DNA of 64,000 nucleotides, taken from assembly GCF_029227915.1 (NCBI RefSeq), contig NC_079879.1, positions 34,166,501-34,230,500 on the forward strand, read 5' to 3'. The DNA comes from Hydractinia symbiolongicarpus (taxonomy: Eukaryota; Cnidaria; Hydrozoa; Anthoathecata; Hydractiniidae). Both the position numbers and the translations under genes were made by a program. The notes under the pieces are model-generated. The model did not search any database. It had not been told where the DNA came from and was given only the letters and a program-made list of their open reading frames with translations. Below are positions 23,435 through 41,948 of the stretch, in pieces (positions within the stretch are counted from its first letter, which is position 1; the number at the start of each line of letters is the position of its first letter).

Positions 23435-25114
23435 TACCAAATTTTTGTACACTTATTTTATTAAAAATTCTTCTTACTGTTAAAATGTTCTTTGATTTTA
23501 AGCGCTGCGAAAAATAATTCGGACAAGCACAGAGGAGTCTGCTTGTTTATTTTCGTCAAAATAGCGAAAACTAATATTTCGAAATACAATGTGAGAGGGA
23601 AAATTTTTTAAACAGATCTTTGTGCACCTTATGGATCCTTCCCTGAACTAACAAGCTAATTACGGTTATAAAGAAAAGAATCCTTAATCACACGCATTAA
23701 AATGCACAGTGCTCTATTTCGACCATTTTGAGAACAGAACTTTAAATTGGAAAGTAGCTTATTATCGTTGCTGAAACTATTACCGTAAAAAACGGGTTAA
23801 ACCCTCGGTGCTTAATTAATCTCCTAGTTCAAATACGTACCCATTTTTAAGCTGAATATTTTTAATAAACGACCAGTGCCTGAGTAACCACCCAGTTCGA
23901 TTTTTACAATATGCAACAATTTAAGATTTTCTTCAATACATTTCAAGTGCTTGATTAACCGCTTACCCTTATATTATTATAATCAGTAGTATAGATGTTT
24001 CAGTTCTTAATGGTACTGTTATCAACGCGGGTCCTGCTAAGGGGGTCTTACTAGTGTATTAAAGCGACCATTTGAGCAACGGATGATTGTAAAGAACAAC
24101 AGCCGCATAACTAGACAACCGCCTAAGATATCAGTCCTATTCTTATGCTGAACGTTAGCAGTAAGAATCGATTCACACTTTTATAGTCCCTGATGGGACT
24201 CGGCCGGGGTGTGAACCTTCTGCACTGGAGGCGAACGCTCTAACACAAAGCCACCAGTCGGTAAAAATCGCAAGGTTTTGTAAGCGCCCAGGGACGCTTA
24301 AAAATTAGCTTCAGAAGACTCATTCTGAATAAATTTTAATTTTAATAACCTCAAATTAAATATTTTTTCAAGCACAGTGTATTTGAAAATTGATTTTAAA
24401 TTTGATCTAAATTGTGGTGACTGCTCCGCAATACATTTGCAAAACATTAACAAGTATAAAGGATTACGGCTCACGCTGTAACAAAAGTAACACTGGCAAA
24501 CCAACAAAGGAAAAAGCAAACAAGCAAACGGTTTTTCTTTATCACACACTTTTGTTTAATAAACAACATCTTATAAGCAAATCGTTCAAGAAACAAAACT
24601 TATAAGCATACTAAAATGAGTAAGTAATAAAAATATTATATAATAACAAATCAAAAAGAAAAAGGACAAGTAATAGGGACTATATCAGGACGTTCTAAAA
24701 GTCAAGTTTTATACTATACGCTGACAAAAAAATGTAGTTTGATTTCAGTTGGCGAATCTCACTGTTAATCAAACATGTAAATTTTCTACACTACAAAGAG
24801 GTAAGCAACAACTGAGCCTGTAAAATGCAGATATGCAACATTGAGCCAATCTCGTTCCCAGGGCTATTCTACGCCTGTGATCTACTGACGCCCAGTTGAC
24901 AATTGCGCCTTCGGTTAACTTTTGTCAGATATACGGGGCAGACATTACGGGACAAGGCCCTGTTTTGTGATGGTATCATATGTTCTCTGTTAAACAATTC
25001 AAGTCCGCAAAATACACGTTTCGCGTTAGCTGAAAGTTTTACAGTATTTATTTATTTGTTCCTTTTTTATAAAAACTCAGTAGCGACTGAACTGAAGCTG
25101 ACACCAGACAAAAT
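23435..25114. other. intergenic region, no gene recognised
   Basis: It contains the tRNA-like fragment at 24190-24262 and, at 24846-24862, CCAATCTCGTTCCCAGGG. The latter resembles the terminus of the transposon at 51226, so it may be a solo or decayed end of a related element. Otherwise I see nothing. Confidence 0.6.
24190..24262 (-). repeat. tRNA-like fragment, probable SINE head
   Basis: On the minus strand the sequence has an A-box-like TGGCTTTGTGTTAGAGC and a B-box-like GGTTCACACCC, spaced as in a tRNA. The body is too diverged and unpaired to be a working tRNA, so a tRNA-derived SINE or pseudogene is the better reading. Confidence 0.5.
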
Positions 25115-30887
<5,773 letters not shown>

Positions 30888-31975
30888 ATGTAGTAGTGGA
30901 GAACATTTTGATTATTGTTGTACAGTTGTTATGTATATTTATTAAGTTAACATTACCGTAAGCACAATATTGATGTCTTCTGCTTTGTTGCAAAAAGTTA
31001 GACATGTATTCAGCATGTAATCCAGTGGTCAGTAAATCGTTATTGTCTAATTAGAATATACCCTGATTTGCTGTCTGCATGAATGCTGTCAAATTATTTT
31101 TTCTTTGGGCCCTATTTTATGTCCTGCAAGATATCCTTAATAAAATTTGAAAGATTTGAATCTAATGACTACTGCTTCAAATTTTTAGATTGCACCCTTT
31201 GGATGACAAGGCACTTTAGAAATTTAACTTTTCATGTCCCCATTAAACAAATTAATGTTGTTGCATCACTAATAAGGCAAAGATATGTAGCTATCTTCTC
31301 GCTTCGGAAAAATAAATAAACAACTTGTTCTGGTTAATTCGAACAAAATTTAGTTTGAAAAGAAAGTCATGTGTTGGATTTTATAACAGGATGAGTTCAT
31401 TTTATTAAGTGCTAGGGAAAAATATTCCTAATGCGTTTCATTTATTGTTATATTAGACAATTACTTGGTATCACCAAATCACTTCCTTCTCACTATTGGT
31501 TCTATATTTTTTAAATGTAGTAATTATCAATTTATATATATATGTATACATATTTGCACTTATGTAAAGCAAACTTTAGTTTTTATAAACTCTTAGTTAA
31601 AATTCTTTAAAATGCTGTTCAATCATTTTATTGTGAAAGCGTTTTTTTTTCATCTTGTTTTTAATGTTTTGTCCCCCTATTATGTTTTTAAAGTTTTTAG
31701 TGTTTTTGATTGTTTCAAAACATGTTAGAAGCTGATAAGGTGTCATTGATATGTTAGAAAACGACATATTGACATATTCATATTTTGGGTCAAAATATAA
31801 AAAATGTGAAAATTGTAGTTTCTTTGAGATATTTGTACTTTTTTCATTATAATGACCATTTATTTACAATCCAAGATTACTACTTGCCATAAATATAGTT
31901 ATCAATAAAAATGGATGATGGATAGATTTTGCCAACAATTCAACCAAAAGAAAATGATTTTTCTATCTTATTAAA
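30888..31975. other. intergenic region between DYNLT1 and CCDC83
   Basis: AT-rich sequence holding the DYNLT1 3' UTR and the presumed CCDC83 promoter. I see no gene, clear repeat or convincing promoter element. Confidence 0.6.
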
Positions 31976-34001
31976 ATGCCCAAGAAGAAAGGAAGAAAAA
32001 AGGCGAAATCTGGAAATGGAAAGAAAAGTAAAGAAACAGCTGATACATGGACGTTAAAAGAAGCAGTCATGCTGTATCAGTATGTTAAAAAACTTCCTTT
32101 TCATACTTTCTTTTTCTTATGTTTTCTACTGAGGAACTAATAGAAAATGTTACTTAGCATTGGTGATTTCAATCCCCCTTATTTTAACTACATGTATGTA
32201 CACTTTGCGTTTATGTGAATTCTTTTCACGTTTATGTGAATTTCTTAATAGAGTCGAAGCGAAAGAAGCGCAGGCAAATGAACTCAAAGAGAATATTGAT
32301 AATTTAAAGCTTCGTAATGACAGACAGAAACAAAAAGTAAGTAAGAGTCCCTTTGTATTTTGTCAGTTGTTTTCATTTTTTTATGGAAAATCACCAAATT
32401 AAAGATAATTAACTCCTATATATATATGGAGGTGTGGCACCCAAGGGCCAAAATATGCTGATATCAGCAGCAAATATCTGAAAATGATAAGGCAGAACCA
32501 CATTTTTTCAAAATTACCCAGAGTTCCTCGACGTTGTCCGTCATTTTGGCTAGCGCTGAAACTTCTGACTGAGACGCGGTTGGAAGGTCAGGGATCGTGG
32601 CTTGAAACTAAAGACATGCAAAGAAATGCCATGAGTAGTGCAAGGGAAAGAAGAGGAATTCTTAAGTAATTTTTTTTTCATTGGATTTACAAGAATTTGA
32701 GGTACCCCACAATGAGAAGTAAAGAACAGAAACGCCTTTCCGTTGTCTGATGATGAGGGATGGTCACATCTGGATAATATTTATTTTGTGATTTTAAGCT
32801 ACCTAGCCAGTACCATGCCACCACTCCAGGGTAAAAATTTTTATTAATTAATTAAGTGATAAAGTACAGGAGCTAAATATATTACTTTAATGTAGCTAGC
32901 TGCACAAAAGATTTTTTCAAAGCATTCTGTCATTTTAGATAAACATAGCTAGGTAGCTAGTTATTTGGACCTCCCATAACAGTGAACTTCAAGACTTGAG
33001 TATATAGCTAGTTAGGTATGCAAGACATTGCATGTTGGTAAACATGTTTCCACAACAAACTGAAACCTATATTTCATAAATAAATTTCTGCATATATATA
33101 TAAATAATTTTGTAGATTTTCAGTTTTCTTTTATGAAATAACAAAATTTGGGAAAGTATAGCCAGAAGTAATATTTGCTTGAAGTGGGAAGACCTAAAGT
33201 CTTCAGGTTAAGACTTAGTAAAGCGTGAACTGTTTCGCATGGAGGACACTTAGTGTAATGTGTTACAAATCCAGTGGAGCACTTATAGCATTAAGGGTAT
33301 AATATCTTTTTCATAAACCAACATTCACAGGACTTATGATAAAGATAAAGGCTATTGTTACTTCTGCAAAGCAAATACAGTTGTTTAGCATTTTTTATTT
33401 TGCATAAAAAGTTCCTGTGGATATTCAAAAATTAATTGTGAGTGGCACCAGACTGGGCGATTAGTGCAAAGTAAACGTGTCCAGGTGTACAAAAAAATAA
33501 CTTTCTAACCACTTTGTATTTATACGGCATAAAATTTAGATTATGTATTTAGCACTGTGCTTTAGAAGCACATTCCCACTTTCTCTGAGCTGGATAAGGT
33601 ATTTGGTCCTAAACCTGGGACACATTTTATCTGTTTGAATTATTTTTTAATCCTGAGAATCACTGAGAATGTTTTCTGTAACATGGCTTGTCAAAATTGA
33701 TATGCTGTCAAAAAAAGTTTATCGGCGTCTCCAAAAATGGCCAAAAAATTTTGGGTTCATTTCATCAAACTGGTCTAAAAACATGTAATACTAAGTTTCA
33801 AGTCATTATTTCAATTTTTACTGAAGTAATAGGACTTTTACTTATAGTATAGTTTTAGCATAGTTTTCATACCGTTGACACCAAAATGACTGCAGGGACT
33901 AATCGGTTTGAAATTAATCTATATTGTAATACCCGTATACGTCTGTCTGTCTGTCTGTCACGCAAAATGGTAGCTTAGCTGTGCAATAGTGAGAAGCACG
34001 C

Positions 34002-34034
<33 letters not shown>

Positions 34035-37000
34035 TCTCGGCTTAACGTCCGTTTTCCATGCTAGCATGGGTTGGACGGGGTATATTAATGACCCTCTTCC
34101 AATCTGATCTAGACTGTGTTAGATCTAAACTCAACTTCCTCTCTATCAAGTCTGTCCTTATAACTTCCTGCCAAGTCTTTTTCGGTCTGCCTCTGGGCTT
34201 CGCCCCAGGAACTATCAAGTCTCTACACTTTCTTACCCAATTATCCTCCTCCATTCTTTCCAAGTGCCCCAGCAATGCGGTATAAAAAGGATGGGCGAAC
34301 CCGTGGATTTACCACGGGCTAACGACTAGTTTATAATATTTTAATAACAAACTTTTTCTCTTGATGTGTTTTTATTTTCCTGCAAAAGTTGTTGCATAGC
34401 TTATGTATTAACATTAGGATAAGAACGAAAAAGTTACTGTGAGACATGGGTTTTAAACCTTAAAAATTTCCAGCGAGAAATTTGAAAACTAATGAATGAC
34501 AAAATTGCAAAAGTTTATCTTCAAATTTTTAATTTTTGTTAATGTAAAAGAATCCACATGAAAAAAGTTTCTGATGCTTTTTATGAAGAAATCTTCCATA
34601 TTAGACATACGGGGTAACTTGATTAACAATGCATTTTCCTGCAAGTGTTCTTAAATATGTGTAGTATAATCTTAAAAAATGTGATGTAATTTTCCTCATT
34701 AAGTTTTGACTTTTAACCCAGCTAACAAGCTCAGCCTTGTCCTTTCATGCATAGTTTAGCTAGCTATCGCAAAAAAGTTTAATATTCAAACTTGACCTAT
34801 TTTACTGAGTATTAAGTAATAAATGCTAGTTTAATCCTAAATGTAACTATAGTAGCTAAACTACCTGTAAGAACAACATCAAAAAACATCGAGGTTGTTC
34901 TCTTTTGTAAACAAACCCATTGGTATTTTTGTAATAAGTACCAAATTTTATGTGTTCATTTCTTGCACTTGAGTGTAACCAAAGTGCTCTGTACGTAAGT
35001 CCTAAAAATTTGTGTCATTGGCTCACTCTTTACGAATGACACCACGTAACAAAGGAAAACCATGCTTTGCTATTTCCCGTAACCTATACCGAGATTTGGT
35101 TGTGATTATATCAGAATTAATTGTCTTTAAGCTGTGAAATGGCATGGTTTTTTGTGAGCCAGGAAATGTAATTAAGTCTTCCACCGATAAAGCATCATTT
35201 AGTTGAAATGACACCCTTTGACAGTTATGTTATTGTTGTGTCTACTGTGACGTTTAATTCAGTACAAGTTTCATTTAACTGATTCTTTGAATAGAGGACG
35301 AAGAAGTTTTTAAAATGAGTAGCACCCTCTCATGTTTTATGTTGGTATTTGTTTGAAAAAACATTACTTTATGCTTTTTCAACTATGTATGTATAATATG
35401 ACTATGGTATCATGAAGAAACAAACAGAAAACGGCTTTTATTATAGAAACGGATTTATGGGTAAAATGCATCGACCAATTTTATATCAAATCCATTTTAT
35501 CTATAAGCCTATTAATTTGATAAAGCGGCCATGATAATTAGTTTTTTAATAAATCAAGAATATTTTTATGGTCAGTATAATCTTTGTTGTGAGTAATACA
35601 GTGATGTTTGATATTCAATGCTCTGAAAAATCAGCGCAATTCTTTTATCGCCATCTTCAGCGGTTTAACAAAAAAACAACAACAAAAAAGAAACGCTTAT
35701 TAAGTGCATTTTAATTTTTAACATCAGTAATTAATGCGAGTTTTTGTTTTTGTTTTTTATTTTTATTTTAGTTTACAAGTCCTACTGTAAAATGAAAGGA
35801 GTTTTTTTTAGAACGAGTTTTTGCGAAATGAACAAAACCGTCATATCAAGGATGTAGTGGAAAAAGCTCGCAAAATGGAGGAGGTTTCAAGATCACAGAA
35901 ACAGACACCTTTTGAAGCTGTGGAAAAAGCTCTGGAAGAAAAGCTAGTAGCAATTAAGGCTGAAGATTTACATTTGAGAGGTAATGTTTATTTTTGATTG
36001 CAAGAGAGTCCCAGCTTCAAATTTTAGGAATATCAAAACCGACGCACACTTTTCAATATAGTGTGTATATTCTTTTTAGCCTCATTTTGCTTCTAAAACT
36101 CCTATGTCAGTAATATATGCATAATATATTCATATTATATGCATAATATATTCATATTATATGCATAATATATGCATACAATGTACTTAATAGTGGTGTT
36201 TATGCCTGTACCATTTTTATGCATACAATGTACTTAATAGTGGTGTTTATTGCCTGTACCATTTTCACAAGAATAGCAACATTTTTTTCGCAACATTCTA
36301 ATTTTCAAACATTTCAAGAGGTTTCTTTCCACGCTTCAGACTGGGTTCGTGTTTTCGTGTTCGTGTTTTTTTTAGCCTTATCTTATAAAGGGGATACTAT
36401 GTGATTTTTAGAGGTACATCGTCAGATCGAAGTATTGGATGAAGATATAGAAGTGCTGTCTAAAGAGTTACAAGAATTATTAAACTACAAGGTATTAAAA
36501 TGACAGATTGAATGAAATTATAAGATACACATCTTGACCATCAAGCTATTCACTTAAAACATTCTTAAATACGAGAAACGATGGATAGCAAATGTCGAAA
36601 CTATTTCATATATATTTTAAAGCACAATCAATCCCATCGCATTTTTTTTTAATAGAAAGAACTTCGGTGGATTTTACTTCTTAACATCCCTAAAATTAAG
36701 TTAAAGGGGAAATCCATGCCCATTTAAAAGCCTGGCTAAAGCTTAGTTTGCAATTAGCCGTTGAGAAAATGTTATAGAACTAGTCGTTAACTTGTGGAAA
36801 AATCCTCGGGTCGCCTGTCCTTTATATATCGCATTTCGTGTTTCCGTAACAGGAAGCACCTTTCGCGGACACACAGACAGACGACGGCTATTATTAAATA
36901 GACAGTGGGGCGTATTTTGCAAAACCGAGTGACACGTGTTGCACACAAACAGAATGAGTAGAGTGAAACAACTGGAAAACAATTTTGGAGTTAAAAACAA

Positions 37001-39784
37001 AATGTACATGATGTGAAATTGGTGCGTTTTGCACGGTTGACTCTTGCTTGAGTTGATGTACAATGTTCGCATTGTCGAGTAACTAATTTAAAGAGAGTGT
37101 GACCCATGACATTGTGAACTAAATTATTCAGGTTGTAAAAGCTTCTCAACTTGTTAATTGTGTGTAGGAACATGGTCAAACGGTAGACAGAACACATATT
37201 GAGGTTTTGGAGAAAGAGATGCGAGACATGGAAACTTCTTATGCAGAAATGAAAGGTGAGAAAGCTCGAGTACAGCAGCTGGCGGTACGTTCACATAATT
37301 CTGTTTTTTTTTTTTTCAATTTCTCAGTAAACTTCAAAATATTGGTATTTTTTTTATACAAGCCTTGTTAAAGCCTTGGTCCTGAGCTATTTGTATTATT
37401 TTTGTATAATAATAATTGCAAACTTGTTCGCCGTACATAGTCACACGCGGAAATCAATTCCACCAAAAATCAATTCCGCCAAAAATCAATCCCGCCAAAA
37501 ATCAATCCCGCCATAAATCAATCCCGCCAAAAATTAATCCCGCCAAAAACCAATCCCACCAAGAATTAATCCCGCCAAAATCATTTCTTTTAAGACTACC
37601 TGACATGAGAAAAGCTTACACTGTAACATACATGTTAATGTTTCTTATTTCAGATTTTTTCAGTAAAAGTTTGGAAGTGATAAAATGTACAATCACAAAG
37701 CAAAACGAAGAAAATATAACGAAGCATAAAGAGCTTGCATCCGAGGTAAACATAAAATATATATCTTTTTACATTTACAGTAGTCCCAGTTACGTGATGT
37801 GAGTGTTTTACGCGGGGAGTTTTTGTGTAGTTAAATCTCGATGAAAATGTGCTGTTTTTATAAATTTAGGGTGCTATCAGTAATCTTGATAAACATAATG
37901 GCCAAGAGTTTCTTGACAACAAATGGTTACTACGAGAGGTTTGTATTATCTTATCAATCCAGTGTGTTTCAGCTAGATTACCACCGAAGCAGGAGTATAC
38001 ATCTCCAATTGTTTTGTAGGTGAAAATTAATCGCAGACATATCGTAGCAGTTGAAGCTGAGGTTGAACGACTGGAGAAAGAAAGCATAAAAGTAATGGCG
38101 GATTTATTTGAACAACAATTAGAAGATGTGAAGGAAACAAGGTGTGCATGTGTTTTAAGTAGCGTTGAGCATCAACGAAGAAGTGTTTATGCTGTCACCA
38201 GGTCGCACTTAGGTACTCTTCATCTTTGCGTTTGACAAGTATAAATAAACATCTTGTGATTAAGTATAACATATTTACCTTCTCTATTAAACAAGTCCCG
38301 CTTGTTCAAATTTGTTTTAATGTATAGTTCGTAATTAAATACAGTATATATTTCTGCGAAAAAACCATAACATAAATGAAGGAAATGACGTCCTGTTTTA
38401 AAGTTCAATTTTTCTGTAAAGAAAGTTAATTCATACTTCTTGAATCAGTGTTTTCACAGGCTCTTCTTCGTGCTAGTTTAAAAAGTTCTCGACTTTCTAC
38501 ATTTGACTCTGTTTAAATGACTTCAAAATCATTTCTCGACCTTCTATCCTAACTGCTTTTCCTAATAAGTGAAATAAGAAACATTAATTTTGTACAGACT
38601 GAAAGTTTGAGATAGTGAGGGAAGTCCAGTACAGTGTCAGTTACTTTGTTGGAGACAGGCTTAAGATCAAGGTTTGAGATGAAGAGGGAAAGTAAGTGCA
38701 ATCAGTCAATACTCTCGAAAGAACTCCGAGATTAGTTTAGTCATCGAGGTATGGTTCAGTGGAGAGAAGCTTAAGATAGAGGGTGTACAAAGCAAAGCAG
38801 ATTGTTTGTAGATGTGCGGTAAATATTTCTTCGCGAATGTTGATACGTTATGTGGATAGTAGTTTCTCTATTTCAGCCGTAATTTGCAATAAATAATTAA
38901 TGGCAAGGATATCTTCAATGGTTTTCTTTTATAGACAGTTTTATCTTGCGTGTAAAGAAGATGAAGAAGCTTCGTCCGACTGTGGTAGCGACAACGAAGC
39001 AATCAGCGATGGAGAAGCGATCAGCGATAGAAAGGCGATTGGCGATAGAAAAGCGGCCGACAATGAAATGAGTGAAGATATGGAGGATCTTTCTGATAAC
39101 TTGAAATGGTTGGATATTTATTACCCAGAATTTGAGAATATTACTACTGAGGTAACTAAAATATATGAAAGTTCCTTTTTTTTAATCGGGCAAAATTATC
39201 AAATTTTACAATAATTATAAACTTTGCTAAAAAAAACTCAAATACTAAAATCAGCAACTTTTCATAAAAATCATATTCTCTTACCAATCACAATTTTTGC
39301 ATGACGAAAGCCGTAAAATAATTAATTTGGTAGTTGTTAAAAAAAACCCTGATTTTAGCGGGAATTTAATTTAGTAGTATTAAATAATTTATTCAAAAGA
39401 AATTTAATTTAGCGGGTGTTAGAAAAACTTATTGTGGGATACCACCAGATCTGCTAAATTATCTTTCCGCCAAAATTCTTCCCTTTGGGTAATCTTCAAA
39501 CACCTGATAAATGGCGGTACCACACAGGCGTAAAAGAGAAATGTCATTTTTATTTTATAAACATGATCTACTACTGCACGCTTTCTTCATCAACCTATTT
39601 CAAAAGATGATTTTGTTTTTTTCGTTTCATCTAGGAAGAATATAGATTAGATCCGATGGAGATCAAACTACTCTGTGTCACAGGCACAAAAGTTCCTCTT
39701 CATCGTTACGAAGAAAACGAATTTGATAGTTCTTCATCTACCACTTACAAGAACTGGGATGTCAAAAAAGAAGATTTGTTGTGA
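31976..39784 (+). CDS. CCDC83: coiled-coil domain-containing protein 83-like
   Basis: Ten exons: 31976-32079, 32252-32336, 35812-35980, 36412-36491, 37168-37255, 37654-37745, 37870-37938, 38020-38141, 38935-39151 and 39635-39784. They give 391 residues. A Lys-rich start (MPKKKGRKKAKSGNGKKSK) is followed by coiled coil through about residue 270, then an acidic segment (SDNEAISDGEAISDRKAIGD). The match to vertebrate CCDC83 rests on the N-terminal ALLDYQ-type segment (EAVMLYQVEAKE), the NKWLLREVKINRRHIVAVEAEV block, and the end (MEIKLLCVTGTKVPLH, aligned with GVKLMSVESKKMPIH). The family is poorly characterised and testis/cilium-associated in vertebrates. Exon 1 uses donor CA|GTATGT, chosen because it alone keeps phase with exon 2. 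Confidence 0.85.
33690..33880 (+). repeat. dispersed repeat copy shared with 52726-52910
   Basis: TCAAAATTGATATGCTGTCA, then TTATCGGCGTCT, then TTTCATCAAAC, then AAGTCA-TATTT-AATTTTTACTGAAGT recur in the same order at 52726-52910, which is inside the 51226-54000 transposon. It sits in a CCDC83 intron. Confidence 0.75.
33931..34335 (-). mobile_element. palindromic repeat unit interrupted by a LINE 3' end
   Basis: Read on the minus strand, the unit starts ACTAGTCGTTAGCCCGTGGT, continues TTCGCCCATCC and TTTTTATACCGCATTGC, and resumes after the insertion with GCGTGC...CATTTTGCGTGACAGACAG. The insertion (34005-34271) is flanked by the 5 bp direct repeat GCAAT at 34000-34004 and 34272-34276. Confidence 0.75.
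34005..34271 (-). mobile_element. 5'-truncated non-LTR retrotransposon fragment
   Basis: The minus strand encodes the tail of a LINE reverse transcriptase. It shows the typical GHLERMEEDNWVRKC, PRGRPKKTWQEVI and DWKRVI motifs and then ends in (GAT)n, seen as (ATC)n at 34004-34034 on the plus strand. Only the last ~75 codons are present. The piece is inactive and lies in a CCDC83 intron. Confidence 0.85.
36112..36268 (+). repeat. two adjacent tandem repeats in a CCDC83 intron
   Basis: First there are about three units of a ~21 bp AT-rich repeat (TATTCATATTATATGCATAA). Then come two units of a 47 bp repeat starting TGCATACAATGTACTTAATA at 36173 and 36220. Confidence 0.85.
36778..36905 (+). repeat. 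dispersed palindromic repeat copy
   Basis: It begins ACTAGTCGTTAACTTGTGGA and runs through TCGGGTCGCCTGTCC, TTTATATCGCATTTCGTG and GCGGACACACAGACAGACGA to CGGCTATTATTAAATAGACA. It is the same family as 9640-10135. Confidence 0.85.
37448..37582 (+). repeat. 16 bp minisatellite, about eight units
   Basis: Units are variants of ATCAATCCCGCCAAAA. The array stays open in one frame as a KNQSRHKS/NPAKNQS-like peptide, but it lies between well-defined CCDC83 exons and is intronic. Confidence 0.9.
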
Positions 39785-40952
39785 GAACATAAAAGGGCGT
39801 GTTTAAAATATTTTTGTAATTAGATGTATTTTATTTATTTTTTTGATGAATATTGTTGTGTATATATCTACTCTGTTAATAGTATATAAAATTTAATTCT
39901 TTTCCATATGGGTTCCTATCTTGATATTGGCATGTTCGCGACCTAATGAAGAACAAGAAATCCCTTGTCTTAAAGTGCGTCCCAAGTAGTGCTCATTATA
40001 TGAGCTCTACTGTGCCCAACCGAACTCATAAAATATTCAGCTCTCCTCGGTACGGGTTTAAACATCGTTTTTAGACGAAACAAACTGTACCCCATGAATA
40101 TTTTCTAATTGGAGCCTTTTGTAACAACCATTGTTTATATATAAGTAGTTTATGCCAGTACATTGGTTTTTATGCGTCGAATCAAGACACGCGGCACAGC
40201 CAGGTCAGCTTTAAGGCACAGTTACACGTCATGAAAAATTATGGTAAATGAAGACGGAATCTACAAAGTCATTTCTATGTAAGTAACAGGCAACCAAAAT
40301 ATGTCAATGAAGATACTCACAGCAGACATCGGATCTTAGATTATTTGGTTAGATTCAAAATCTTAAGTAGAATAATTTTTGCTGACGTCAGTACGCCTCA
40401 GCTCCACATTTTTCAGACTCGGTTCTGCTCGGTATTTCTCGCGCAAATTCAAATTCGCTTTCTTTGAACCCTATTCGGTCCGATTGCTTTGGTATGTTAA
40501 CGGAATAAAATGGTAATAATGATTTTTTGCATTTCTGCGGTACCAGTATTAGAAGCTTCAAATTTGTTCAAAATACCAATTTGCCTTAAATGTAGTTCCA
40601 GAACGAATTTTACCATTCTATTTGAATTTTCTGATAGCCAAATAAAAGTTTTTCGACACATGCAAAAGAAACACTTTGTTGAAATTTATTTTAATGAATC
40701 TTTTTGAAACTTCACACCTAATAATTTGTTAATATAGTTACAATAAGAAATTATTCATTTTTAAATATAGTTTATTAACGTATTATTTCAACTTCAATCA
40801 AACGCCAAAGTAGGCGTTCATGTGATGAATTAAATAGATCGTGTTTTGTTACAACCGATACATTTCAAATATTATTATTTAAACAGCCTTACTTTAAGCA
40901 GTCTGTTGTAGTAATAGCAACCGCAGCATTATTACTTTACTCAAAGCAAAAT
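39785..40952. other. intergenic region between CCDC83 and the coiled-coil gene
   Basis: I see no gene or clear repeat. The sequence is ordinary AT-rich spacer. Confidence 0.55.
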
Positions 40953-41948
40953 ATGACGTCAAATTGCATTGCGTTATTCACTTATCATCAGATAACTAGC
41001 AGACGCACAATGTGGCACAGTCTAAAACCTTTACCAGACTTAAGCACAGAAGATATAGAGTTGATGAATTATCTTATTGAAAAAGAGATGAAATCTTTTA
41101 AAAAAGAGGTTTGGTTTCCACTTTCTTCTTCTAAGCAAAAAGACGCGTTGGTAAAAGTTGTGCAGCATGGTGAAATAGAGCGCCAAAGTGGCCATTATCA
41201 AGCTAAAGTGAAAGAACGAAAATTTAAAGAAAGAATCAGAGAGTTAGAACGCTATATTCGCGAGATGAATAAAAACCTTGAAATTAGCGCCATAAATATT
41301 AAAGAAGACATTACAACAAAAAATGATCGAGTGAATGCCTTGCTAAATGAGGCGAAAGAAATGCGCAGTGAAATGAATGTCAAAGAAGTTAAATTGGTTG
41401 AGCAAGACAACGAAATACATGAATTGAAGAGGCAAATTATGAGATTAAGGGGGGAGAACAATATTTTAAAATCTAGAGAAATTTTGCAAAATCAGATCAA
41501 AGATCAGTATCGGACAATGTTAATGAAGTACTTCGCAGAAACACAAGTAGATGTTAACATTACTGAAAAAACACAAGTGGAGGCCGAAACATCAAATGAT
41601 TTGAGTAGTATCTTATGCAAAGATTGTCACAGTAAATTTTTTTTGGAAGACGCACCCTTAGCCTGTAGCACTCCGTTATCTTCCACGACACGCTTACATG
41701 AAGGAATTACCCCGCTTTTTGAGGTTAATCACAAGACAAGTGATAATTTACCGAATTTAAAAACCAAACTCGATTCTCTTTCGAGGGAAGATGTTGATGA
41801 ACGTGGTGAGGAAGCAGGGGACGTTTTCACAAACATTACTTTAAATGCTGAAAGAGTTCAAAAAGAATTATCAAGAGCCAAAACATTAATAAACGATATA
41901 TCAGATTTTCAAAATACCCAGATGCATGTTCGCGCACCATATACATAA
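40953..41948 (+). CDS. intronless coiled-coil protein, family not recognised
   Basis: A single open frame of 331 codons. A conserved start may be the internal ATG at 41011 (MWHSLKPLPDLSTEDIELMN), since the 19 residues before it look less structured. Residues ~90-190 are strongly heptad-like (KERIRELERYIREMNKNLE, VEQDNEIHELKRQIMRLRG). The middle contains CKDCHSKF, a single CxxC-like pair, and the C-terminal part is polar and Ser/Thr-rich with another short helix. There is no signal peptide or membrane segment. It lies tail to tail with DNAAF3, 429 bp away. Its neighbours hint at a ciliary or centrosomal role, but that is only guilt by association. Confidence 0.7.
   Translation: MTSNCIALFTYHQITSRRTMWHSLKPLPDLSTEDIELMNYLIEKEMKSFKKEVWFPLSSSKQKDALVKVVQHGEIERQSGHYQAKVKERKFKERIRELERYIREMNKNLEISAINIKEDITTKNDRVNALLNEAKEMRSEMNVKEVKLVEQDNEIHELKRQIMRLRGENNILKSREILQNQIKDQYRTMLMKYFAETQVDVNITEKTQVEAETSNDLSSILCKDCHSKFFLEDAPLACSTPLSSTTRLHEGITPLFEVNHKTSDNLPNLKTKLDSLSREDVDERGEEAGDVFTNITLNAERVQKELSRAKTLINDISDFQNTQMHVRAPYT

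Noticed and set aside
24190-24262. Functional tRNA gene on the minus strand
   Set aside because: A- and B-box-like strings are present, but the arms do not pair well and the B box departs from GGTTCRANTCC, so a SINE or pseudogene is more likely.
39290-39490. Possible MITE with TTTAGCGGGAATTTAATTTA-like blocks
   Set aside because: Direct and inverted fragments are visible, but I could not define ends or a target duplication, so it is not listed as an element.
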